Of a stretch of 25,818 nt of DNA, positions 17,101 through 21,255 are shown one piece after another. The DNA is from Zygnema cylindricum (Eukaryota; Streptophyta; Zygnematophyceae; Zygnematales; Zygnemataceae), in NCBI GenBank assembly GCA_037447655.1, contig JBBHKE010000052.1, forward strand, positions 15,001-40,818, read 5' to 3'. The translations under genes were made by a program, and so were the position numbers. Under the pieces are notes generated by a model that was not told where the DNA came from, did no database searches, and saw nothing but the letters and a program-made list of their open reading frames with translations. The stretch's first letter is position 1, and every line of letters starts with the position of its first letter.

Positions 17101-18787
17101 CGATATGTCCCTTTTTTTGGCTTACCGATATATTGCCACGATATATCGGTACCGGTGTTATCGCGACGGAAGGCCGATATTATCGGTTTTTCATCGCGAT
17201 AACACCGGTACCGATAACTATCGGCGATAATTGTACGGTTTATTCCGTACAATTATACGGATAGTTGTCCGTACTAAACTCCCGTTATACAGAGTACGGA
17301 ACAGATTGTCATACGTGGCATGCCACGCTAAATACGGTCTGTAATATAATACAATATGTTATAAAATACTATTATATAGCGTACTATATTTTTTTCTATT
17401 TATCGCCGATAAGGAATTTGTTGGTCTCAGCGATATATCGGGACCCCTCACTGTTCGATAACCGATATATATATCGGTATCGGTTTTATCGCGATAAGCT
17501 TCTTGCCGATACACAATACTAGTTTTTAGGGTTAGGTTATAGAGGCTTCTTCTGAGTTTTGAGAGTGTTTTAAATGTTAACGAAGTATTAATCAGTTAAT
17601 TGAAAATTATACTTTAGAAATGTTGGAGAAAGAGTGTGGATGCATTTGGAATATATATATATATATACACACATACATATTATATATATATGTATGCATA
17701 TGTATATGAAATAAAAAGTATTTAAAAAATATAAATCAGTGAATTGATAGATGGACAAACATATGACTAGACAAGTGAAAATGTTAATACATATGAAATA
17801 AATAATTGACCAATAAATTCATATATAGATAAATTGGTCGACATGCCGATTTGTTCAAGGGTATTCACATTTTTGTTTATTTATTACAACAATTTTTTTT
17901 TACTTTTCTTTTGTTCATTTTTTATAATTTCAGGATAACGCTTCATGCGATCCCATTAAGGCAATTTTACGAATGGGTCAAGTTTACGGAATGGAATTTA
18001 CGGAAGATTTGGAAAGAGTCAAAGAATTTTTGAAAATAGGAATATGTGCAAGGACAAAATCTGCCGGAGATTATATGGGTAAGCTTGGGACGGGTAGACA
18101 GAGGGAGAGTAAGAGGGAGAGGGAGCAGGAGAGGGAGAGGGAACAGGAGAGGGAGGGAGCCAGAGAGGGTGAGGGAGAGGGAGTCGGAGAGGGAGAGAGA
18201 GGGAGAGGGGAAGCGGGAGAAGGAGAGGGGAAAATGGAGAGGGAGAGAGGGAGAGGGAGAGGGAGAACCCAACAAACCCCAAAACCCAAAACCCTCGAAA
18301 ACCCAAAAAACTCCTGAAAAACCTTACAAAACCCTAAAAAACCCTGAAAAACCCCCACTTTCTTTTTTCTCCAGATGCTGCGGCGGCCGCCCTCGACCCG
18401 GTTTTTTGGCCGATCCACTCGAATGTCGACCGAATTCTCTCCTCTTGGAGATTAAAATTTCCCTCGAATCCGTGGAACCAAACAGGGTTTACTTATCCTA
18501 GTCTCGACGAAAAATATTTTCCCGATTTTCGAACTTCGAAGAATATTTTAAACCCGGGAACTCAATTTTCCGGAGTTACGGAAAATGGAATCGGAAATCC
18601 TTCTGGGGTTTGTGTAGGACAAGGTCTTTACGATGAAATCGCGGCAGGAAGTTTTGTAAATGTATTTAATTCGATCTCTACGAGGGGTTTTTCTCTTACG
18701 AATATTGAAGTTTTGGAGACGGTGGACGTTGAATTGAACGAGATTTGGAGAGCCGATTATATTTACGATCGATATATTGAGTTGTAG
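4375..18787 (+). CDS. Secreted tyrosinase-type copper oxidase, 11 exons (4-7 duplicated)
   Basis: Type-3 copper proteins of this family bind two coppers through six histidines and oxidise phenols to quinones. Joining exons 4375-4521, 4756-4885, 5709-5905, one cassette of four exons, 16450-16589, 16744-16991, 17934-18078 and 18375-18787 gives about 650 aa with every intron phase compatible. Visible parts in order: signal-peptide-like N terminus; a beta-rich N-terminal domain (exons 2-3); tyrosinase lead-in RRD/E…LPESD…KKYFFAIKIM; CuA with AHHAAAVW and GHHGPALVTFHRAFG; AHYWDYLGEDP; NPYGYMRG; CuB with IHPIYHTFIGGVHG; a Cys-rich segment; then DPVFWPIHSNVDRI. The lead-in, both copper motifs and the DP-F-W/VDR block are diagnostic. 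The substrate (melanin-like pigment, cross-linking or hemocyanin-like role) cannot be told. Exon 1 is the least certain part. Confidence 0.88.
4491..4620 (+). repeat. GA/GGGA-rich purine tract
   Basis: A pure purine stretch of (GGGAGA)n/(GGGAGG)n type starts at the end of exon 1 and fills the start of intron 1. It is the strand complement, in composition, of the pyrimidine tract at 3777-4160. Confidence 0.9.
4756..4885 (+). CDS. Tyrosinase exon 2: start of N-terminal beta-rich domain
   Basis: Acceptor TTTTTTTTTGCAG|ATATTT and donor ATTCG|GTGAGG bound 130 nt (43 codons plus 1). It encodes IFPVSFIRKMGYNGIS… to …FRPTRF with alternating hydrophobic and polar residues. The frame is fixed by exon 3, where the split Val codon (G|TT) restores a continuous reading frame. 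Degenerate echoes of its 3' end lie in the next intron. Confidence 0.75.
4940..5100 (+). repeat. T-rich tandem repeat TTTTTTGG(A/T)TTTT
   Basis: Degenerate tandem repetition of short TTTTTTTGG units with A or GTT variants inside intron 2. The Phe-rich open frames here are composition artefacts. A similar shorter stretch recurs at 5395-5480. Confidence 0.8.
5152..5353 (+). repeat. Degenerate echoes of the exon 2 3' end in intron 2
   Basis: Three partial copies of the exon 2/intron 2 junction follow exon 2: CTCGCTGAAACTTCTGAACC at 5154-5173; CTTGCGGAGCCC…ACCCACCGA at 5274-5299; and GGCCCACCAGATTC with TGTGACAATTCTTTATT at 5326-5353. The last is preceded by TTGCAG|ATATTT, so it resembles exon 2 with its middle deleted, including an acceptor-like and a donor-like edge. 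Confidence 0.65.
5709..5905 (+). CDS. Tyrosinase exon 3: N-terminal domain
   Basis: Acceptor TTTTGGGCAG|TTATG and donor ACCATG|GTGGGA bound 197 nt (2 plus 65 codons, ending in phase 0). The product contains QWHFQVEGPNG…GSEVKILFNETGLGQLKVFA and two Cys (FACP, VHCPDG). The W-x-F-x-V…G-x-x-V…F-x-x-x-G-x-x-x-V pattern suggests an Ig-like/PKD-type beta sandwich; this is inference from the pattern. Reading through the donor meets a TGA within 12 nt. Confidence 0.8.
5918..6208 (+). repeat. (CT)n-rich tract in intron 3
   Basis: A long CTCTCT tract interspersed with TTATGTT and TCTTCTCAAGTTC-like words. It ends in an almost pure (TC) run at about 6145-6208. The long Ser/Leu frames over it are not genes. 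Confidence 0.9.
6279..6430 (+). repeat. Two degenerate echoes of the exon 4a acceptor
   Basis: Before the real acceptor at 6483, related sequence occurs at 6279 (GCAG|TCTTTTACAATTCTTG) and 6399 (GCATTGTTTTACAATTCTTG). Each continues with a GTCAC- or CTCAC-containing stretch like the exon's GGTCACATAC. The first keeps AG, the second does not. Copy b has the same pair at 10935 and 11059, so they predate the large duplication or allele split. Confidence 0.75.
6483..6625 (+). CDS. Tyrosinase exon 4a: lead-in to CuA
   Basis: Acceptor TTTCTTGCAG|TCATTT and donor ACTAAA|GTACAC bound 143 nt (47 codons plus 2). It encodes SFTVPVAVTYVRRDLSTLPE, then SDRKKYFFAIKIMKN…GQKTFGLK. The RR-D/E-…-L-…-R-x-x-Y/F-x-x-A block is the usual segment before the first copper histidine in tyrosinases. 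By my count it differs from exon 4b by nine nucleotides, with five amino-acid changes. Confidence 0.9.
6629..6895 (+). repeat. CT-rich tract in intron 4a
   Basis: A pyrimidine-rich stretch of CTCTCT, CTCCCT and CCTTCC words fills most of the 320-nt intron. Its counterpart in copy b is at 11281-11515. Confidence 0.85.
6946..7087 (+). CDS. Tyrosinase exon 5a: CuA copper site
   Basis: Acceptor ATACTATTTCAG|GTTTAGG and donor CTTCAG|GTGAAT bound 142 nt. It encodes FRSYDDLAAHHAAAVWVSTT, then ECDYGHHGPALVTFHRAFG, then RLFEQILQ. The candidate CuA histidines are in AHH, GHHGP and FHRAF. The last two lie eight to nine residues apart, as in family members with the H-x8-H arrangement ending in (W/F)HR. 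FE-x-x-L after the third His is also typical. Confidence 0.93.
7088..8040 (+). repeat. Degenerate minisatellite GACATTGGAAATTTGAAATTT
   Basis: The first part of intron 5a is a strongly diverged tandem array of units of about 20-40 bp built from GACATT, GGAAATTTGAAATTTG and (G/T)TTGATGACATT. The clearest part is 7120-7510, decaying towards 8040. Copy b has the corresponding array at 11690-12590. Confidence 0.75.
8041..8165 (+). repeat. CT-rich tract in intron 5a
   Basis: CTCTCCTCCTCTCGC grades into an almost pure (CT)n run at about 8105-8150. The counterpart is at 12595-12695 in copy b. Confidence 0.88.
8166..8928 (+). other. Remainder of intron 5a, no recognised feature
   Basis: AT-rich intronic sequence, alignable throughout with 12696-13517 of copy b. 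It ends in the T-rich acceptor region before exon 6a. No coding segment or RNA gene is visible. Confidence 0.6.
8929..9052 (+). CDS. Tyrosinase exon 6a: WDY region
   Basis: Acceptor TTTTGACAG|TCGATAG and donor CCAAG|GTTAGT bound 124 nt (41 codons plus 1). It encodes SIDPSLAAHYWDYLGEDPNK, then SYFFSDKFFGNFTGDPTRGY and Q. The YWDY block matches the PYWDW segment that follows CuA in tyrosinases. One amino acid (F/Y in GN-F/Y-TGD) differs from exon 6b. Confidence 0.92.
9119..9205 (+). repeat. Echo of the exon 6a 3' end, copy a only
   Basis: TTTTTTTCCGATAAATTTTA, CGAAATTATACGGGCGAC and TTGCCAAG|GTTAGT repeat the second half of exon 6a and its donor 145 bp downstream. The matching place in copy b lacks it, so it arose after the two copies diverged or was lost from copy b. 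There is no acceptor of its own. Confidence 0.85.
9826..9949 (+). CDS. Tyrosinase exon 7a
   Basis: Acceptor TTATTTTGGCAG|TTTTTG and donor AGAGG|GTAAGT bound 124 nt (2 plus 40 codons plus 2). It encodes VFDGQFPRWVIPSGQKARDL, then SQKKWGNLGPSNMINPYGYM and RG. DGQF followed by N-PYGYMRG matches the DGPF…N-x-G-x-LR stretch between CuA and CuB. Differences from 7b are R/S after QFP and K/R before WGN. Confidence 0.92.
9968..10172 (+). repeat. GA/GGGAGA-rich tract in intron 7a
   Basis: Purine tract of GGGAGAGGGAGAG words right after the donor of exon 7a, with related tracts after exon 7b at 14526-15000. Both are followed by TTTTGTGATG-type repeats. Confidence 0.88.
10426..10646. mobile_element. 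MITE with ~75-bp inverted repeats
   Basis: The left arm runs inward from TACACCGTGTATCGCTATTA at 10426 to about 10500. The right arm, from about 10570, ends in AATAGCGATACACGGTGTA at 10646. The arms share CGCCACATAAAACATC-like and TTTTCTCCGTACACACTTGT segments. The core holds GATCTGACGGTTGCGATTG. TA at both tips would fit a mariner/Stowaway-like TA target, but only as inference. Copy b has an empty site here (15228-15260), so this is a real insertion difference. Confidence 0.85.
10785..10808 (+). repeat. (GGGA)n run at the contig edge
   Basis: GGGAGGGAGGGA repeats run straight into the N gap. The corresponding site in copy b (about 16043) continues with unique sequence instead. Confidence 0.9.
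10809..10818. other. Assembly gap of 10 N
   Basis: Ten Ns join two contigs. A fixed short N run normally marks a join of unknown size, so the distance between the flanks should not be trusted. Confidence 0.98.
11135..11277 (+). CDS. Tyrosinase exon 4b: lead-in to CuA
   Basis: Same length (143 nt), splice sites and phases as exon 4a. It encodes SFTVPVAVTYVRRELLTLPE, then SDLKKYFFAIKIMKN…GQKAFGPK. Compared with 4a the changes are D/E, S/L, R/L, T/A and L/P. The frame is intact. Confidence 0.88.
11281..11515 (+). repeat. CT-rich tract in intron 4b
   Basis: Pyrimidine tract filling the 252-nt intron, shorter than in copy a but of the same kind. Confidence 0.85.
11530..11671 (+). CDS. Tyrosinase exon 5b: CuA copper site
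   Basis: Acceptor CACTATTTCAG|ATTCAGG and donor CTTCAG|GTGAAT bound 142 nt, as in 5a. All CuA histidines (AHHAAAVW, GHHGPALVTFHRAFG) are kept. Changes from 5a are S/P, T/S and L/H (GRHFE). The extra histidine lies just after the third copper-site histidine and is probably not a ligand. Confidence 0.91.
11690..12590 (+). repeat. Degenerate minisatellite, copy b
   Basis: Counterpart of 7088-8040: GACATT…GAAATTTG units, clearest at 11710-11940. Confidence 0.75.
12595..12695 (+). repeat. CT-rich tract in intron 5b
   Basis: CTCTCTCCCTCTCAC grading into CTCTCTTTCTCTCTGTCTC. It is homologous to 8041-8165 but with a shorter pure CT run. Confidence 0.85.
12696..13517 (+). other. Remainder of intron 5b, no recognised feature
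   Basis: AT-rich sequence alignable with 8166-8928 of copy a, with T-rich stretches near 13140-13290. No exon is visible. Confidence 0.6.
13518..13641 (+). CDS. Tyrosinase exon 6b: WDY region
   Basis: Same splice sites and length (124 nt) as 6a; encodes SIDPSLAAHYWDYLGEDPNK… with GNYTGD instead of GNFTGD. Two further differences from 6a are silent. Confidence 0.91.
14385..14508 (+). CDS. Tyrosinase exon 7b
   Basis: Acceptor TTATTTTGGCAG|TATTTG and donor AGAGG|GTAAGT bound 124 nt. It encodes VFDGQFPSWVIPSGQKARDL, then SQKRWGNLGPSNMINPYGYM and RG. Its last 52 nt plus donor are repeated twice downstream. Confidence 0.91.
14526..15000 (+). repeat. GA-rich tracts in intron 7b
   Basis: GGGAGAGGGAGAGCGAGAG-type purine stretches within each of the three tandem units, then a further GA stretch at about 14905-14998. 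They correspond to 9968-10172 in copy a. Confidence 0.85.
14622..14870 (+). repeat. Two extra copies of the exon 7b 3' end with intact donors
   Basis: GGGGAAATTTGGGTCCAAGT, continuing through AATATGATAAACCC to ATGAGAGG|GTAAGTTTTC, recurs from 14622 and 14791, identical in the exon part to exon 7b. Unit lengths are 165 and 169 bp and include the GA tract and a TTTTTGTGATGCTATTTTTT linker. The extra copies lack the acceptor and the first half of the exon. Three equal donors are therefore available. Confidence 0.93.
15300..16006 (+). repeat. 16/17-bp minisatellite (GTACATTCGAATCTTAC)n
   Basis: About 40 units alternate between a 17-bp form (CGAATCTTACGTACATT) and a 16-bp form (CGACCTTACGTACATT), with point variants. 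Since 16 and 17 are not multiples of three and neither form contains a stop in any forward frame, all three forward frames stay open for 230-250 codons. These are not genes. Copy a has a single unit at about 10730. Confidence 0.95.
16046..16449 (+). other. End of intron 7, no recognised feature
   Basis: Unique AT-rich sequence with TTTTGTGATGTT-like repetition from about 16230 to 16435, leading into the acceptor of exon 8. No exon is visible. Confidence 0.6.
16450..16589 (+). CDS. Tyrosinase exon 8: between CuA and CuB
   Basis: Acceptor TGTTTTTTCAG|GAATGAC and donor ACCACAA|GTGAGG bound 140 nt (1 plus 46 codons plus 1). It encodes NDNANKAPFLTRFGPTVSSL, then MPSTETLVTCAQDSVLGAFI and HCLDTT. 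N-x-x-x-x-P-x-LTR after YGYMRG is a common tyrosinase sequence. It joins either exon 7a or 7b in frame. Confidence 0.88.
16744..16991 (+). CDS. Tyrosinase exon 9: CuB start and Cys-rich segment
   Basis: Acceptor TTATTTATTTCAG|AAATCC and donor GATTTG|GTAAAT bound 248 nt. It encodes IHPIYHTFIGGVHG, where the two histidines four apart are the first two CuB ligands and GG follows as in the family. Then come LDCSMFDSISLCETAFEKAV and SDGCVTCDKNCTLDMSEDEC with GCYCNDL: eight cysteines in all, six of them within 24 residues. The Cys-rich part is inserted between the second and third CuB histidines. Confidence 0.9.
17067..17521. mobile_element. hAT-like non-autonomous DNA element
   Basis: Terminal inverted repeats TAGTGTTGTGTATCGG (17067-17082) and CCGATACACAATACTA (17506-17521) match at 15 of 16 positions. 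Flanking 8-mers ATTTTTAG (17059-17066) and GTTTTTAG (17522-17529) match at 7 of 8, as expected for an 8-bp hAT target duplication. Inside are many CGATATATCGG motifs and a perfect 22-bp inverted repeat, 17145-17166 with 17194-17215. At 455 bp there is no room for a transposase. It sits in intron 9 of the tyrosinase gene. Confidence 0.88.
17601..17650 (+). repeat. Echo of the exon 9 3' end in intron 9
   Basis: GAAAATTATACTTTAGAAAT, GTTGGAGAAAGAGTGTGGAT and GCATTTGG resemble 16934-16985 of exon 9 (AAAAATTGTACTTTAGACAT…GAGTGTGGATG). The distance is 667 bp, or about 204 bp once the hAT element and its target duplication are removed. The donor itself is not preserved. Confidence 0.7.
17651..17712. 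repeat. TA/CA microsatellite
   Basis: ATATATATATATATAT followed by ACACACATACATA and TATATATATATGTATGC, in intron 9. Confidence 0.85.
17934..18078 (+). CDS. Tyrosinase exon 10
   Basis: Acceptor TTTATAATTTCAG|GATAAC and donor TATATGG|GTAAGC bound 145 nt (48 codons plus 1). It encodes DNASCDPIKAILRMGQVYGM, then EFTEDLERVKEFLKIGICAR and TKSAGDYM. It links the Cys-rich segment to the third CuB histidine region. No motif is known to me here, but the frame and phases match both neighbours. Confidence 0.85.
18093..18272 (+). repeat. GA-rich tract in intron 10
   Basis: GGGAGAGGGAGAG-type purine sequence just after the donor of exon 10, followed by AAACCCAAAACCC/AAAACCCTAAAAAACCC repeats at about 18270-18355. 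The latter looks telomere-like but is degenerate. Confidence 0.88.
18375..18787 (+). CDS. Tyrosinase exon 11: third CuB histidine and C terminus
   Basis: Acceptor TTTTTTCTCCAG|ATGCTG starts 413 nt ending at TAG 18785-18787. It begins with DAAAAALDPVFWPIHSNVDR, the DP-x-F-(W/F)…H-x-x-(V)DR signature with the third CuB histidine. Only one histidine is present where many relatives have HH. The rest includes WRLKFPSNPWNQTGFTYPSL and ends DYIYDRYIEL. The stop codon TAG is directly followed by GTGAGT, a perfect donor, so an intron in the 3' UTR is possible. Confidence 0.9.
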
Positions 18788-19024
18788 GTGAGTTTTAAAG
18801 GATATTTTGAGTTTTTAAACGAGTTTTTGAGTTTGTAAACATGGTTTTTATCGAAATTTGAACAAGTTTTAGTCGAGCTTTGATGTAATTTTCAACGAGA
18901 TTTCCAACTAGATTTTAGAAAAAGGTTTACATGTTGTTTAGGCCAGTCTTAAATGGGTTTCAGTTGAGTTCTTATGGGATTTTTCGAGTTTTAAACAGGT
19001 TTAAGTCAAACAGGTTTGAGGGAG
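18788..19024 (+). other. 3' flank of the tyrosinase gene
   Basis: Begins with GTGAGT (possible UTR intron) and repeats of GAGTTTTTAAACGAGTTTTTGAG. It ends in a (GGGA)n run at 19018-19039. No polyadenylation signal can be chosen with confidence. Confidence 0.45.
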
Positions 19025-19039
19025 GGAGGGAGGGAGGGA

Positions 19040-19283
19040 ATCTATTTCTAGGCGTATCAAGTGAAAGTAAGACTAGGTACGTTAAAGGAATCAAACTAAA
19101 AGAGATTTTATGATAAAAATAATCTAAACTAAGAAAGGTCTGTGCAAACAACTTAAGAAGTACAAGAAGTACTGACCGCTAATCTAAAGTACTAGACTTG
19201 TAGCTTGTAGTGTACCGTGTAAGATGTTCAGTAGGCAGACAAATTACAAAAGAACTAAACAATGCTTTAATTAGGTTCCAACA
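19040..19283 (-). mobile_element. Probable 3' LTR of a Ty1/copia element
   Basis: On the minus strand, a purine stretch CGAGGGG (19284-19290) is followed by TGTTGGAACC starting at 19283. This is the polypurine tract and TGTTGG start typical of copia LTRs, directly after the end of a degraded RNase H-like frame. The far end of the LTR is not clear; it may extend into the (GGGA)n run. No matching 5' LTR is in the window. Confidence 0.6.
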
Positions 19284-19523
19284 CCCCTCGATTGAAGCTT
19301 GGCTAGGCACGAAGACCCATGAAAGATGTGGTGATGAAACAAAGGGAGAGGAAGAAGCTTGGTGAGAAAATCGGTAAAGTTCAGAACCAGTGGCACAATA
19401 AGTGAAAGAGACGGTGTCATCAATAATTTTGTCACGCGCAAAATGAAACTAAGTATCAATATGCTTAGTGCGGGTGTGGCGGATAAGGTTTTTCATGAGG
19501 GCTAGAGAGACTGAGATAATTTG
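19284..19523 (-). pseudogene. Decayed 3' end of a copia polyprotein (RNase H region)
   Basis: The minus strand reads LALMKNLIRHTRTKHIDT, then a TAG stop, FHFARDKIIDDTVSFTYC and, after a one-base frame change, FTDFLTKLLPLPLFHH. R-x-KHID, FH-R-D and (A)D-x-LTK-L are hallmarks of the C-terminal part of copia polyproteins. The in-frame stop and the frameshift show that it is dead. Everything upstream (integrase, reverse transcriptase) is missing or unrecognisable. Confidence 0.82.
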
Positions 19524-19603
19524 CACAATTTAAGGCAATATTTTAACAATCAAAAAGTAATTGGTTTACTAAATGTCATACATTTTCGTATCAATTTGTA
19601 CTG

Positions 19604-19900
19604 TTTTTTTTTTTTTTTTTAATAAAACATGTTTGCTGGAGATATGCCAGGATCCTCTCCACGATTCTCCGAGCTCCTGGGTGACAACTTTGACCATTGC
19701 ATTTCTTAATCTTTCACATCTGTGATGCAATCGCTCATTCTGTTCAGTTTTTGGCTACAACTGGGCATGTACAATTGATACACTTGTCAAAGTAAGATAC
19801 GATGCATTACGGGGAAGTCTTCCCTTTCGGTTATTTTTTGACAAACGATTGATGCTCATTTTGCCATCCATTGACCTTCGTGGAAAGGTCTCTGCATTTT
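19604..19900 (-). pseudogene. Possible retroposed fragment with a poly(A) tail
   Basis: On the minus strand a coding-like stretch (MAKMSINRLSKNNRKGRLPR, later NERLHHRCERLRNAMVKVVT and ELGESWRGSWHISSKHVL) contains one in-frame TAG after IVHAQL and ends in TTTTATT followed by 17 A (19604-19620). A coding-like body running into an A tail suggests a retroposed copy. I do not recognise the protein; the tail may be chance in an AT-rich genome. Confidence 0.35.
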
Positions 19901-21255
19901 AAAACATTACAACAAATGTCGTACAATGATATAACATGCACACATGGATCTTACAATCAAATTCTTTTGTACAAATCTCAAATTTTGTCCATCCGTACAA
20001 ATATTACGTTCAAATTGTACGCTTACGAAATCTTTGACTATTAGAAACGATGGAACAAAAGCCGACATAAAGCACGTAAGCGAGCGGTGCCTTGCTGGCA
20101 CGACCGATGGAATATTGATCGAAATATGATCAAAATATTTTAGCCAGTAAACGTTTTGACTGCCAAAATATTATAGGGAGAGAGGGAGAGAGAGATAGAG
20201 GGAGAGCGAGAGAGAGAGGGAGAGGTTACTGCCACTAAACGTATCTGTACAGTTAATAGAACTGCTTAATGGACAACAGGCCATAAATGTATCATATATT
20301 TTATCTTGAAGCAACATAATTTAAAATAGAATAACCTAATTTTGTTTCAACATCTCACACTTTTTTAATTTTATTTATTAATTTTTTTATTTTTTTAATG
20401 TTTTATTTCTTTTTTTCCAATGTACAAAATTTGTCACTTTCTCCAAACAATTTCCTTCACTTATATAAAAAAAAATTAATCAAACTTATATGACAAAAAG
20501 TACAAAACAAAAAACGATATCAAAAAAGTACTAAAAAGTACAAAAAATTATGTACCAACAACTAACTAAACTAATATGAAAATTTAAACTCCTTTAAAAA
20601 GAGGAAACTTAATTCACAAAAAAAAAACTTTGATAAAAGATTATTTACTTTCCAAGAATTCACCGAAACGAGTGGTTCCTATTCTCCCAAAGAGGCGAAA
20701 AAATATCGAAAAAAGGTAAAAAAAAAAAAATGAAATCAACAAAATTCGATCCTTCACCTGAGTTTAGAAAAAAAACGCCACAATTAGATAAATAAATAGA
20801 TAAATTAAATATGTATATAAATGAGAAATTTCAACCACCGTAAATACAAAAAAACCAAAAACCCAAAAAACTGAGAAAATACTCAATACCGATTTTAGTA
20901 TATAAAGAAAAAAAACAAAAAATAAAATGAATTCAAAGTGGGAAAAACAAAAAAGAATAGAAAGCTCACAAATATGATTTATTTCAAACTATAAAACGTA
21001 TAAAAGGACAAAACACTACAAAAAAAAAAAACATATAAAAAACCACTATAAATTATTATTTGGTGGCTTAGTTCCAAACAAAATAAAAATAAATTTTCGG
21101 CGTTAGTTTCGTGGTTGGTGACGTGGTGGTGGTTGGCGGTTGGTGGTGATGGAAAGGGAGAGGCACAAGAAGAATCGAAAGCATCGACAAACGAAGAACG
21201 AATAGAACAAGAAAAGGTCCAAAATTCTAAAATCTTTTTAAACCTTTTTCGTCTC
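19901..21255. other. Intergenic space between convergent genes
   Basis: AT-rich sequence with a GGGAGAGA tract at 20176-20225 and long A-rich stretches from 20460 to 21060. The part nearest 21256 is presumably the 3' UTR of the minus-strand gene. No gene or RNA is recognisable. Confidence 0.55.

Noticed and set aside
18270-18355. Telomere-like AAAACCCTAAAAAACCC repeats
   Set aside because: Units are irregular, intronic and embedded between gene exons; they are more likely simple-sequence drift.
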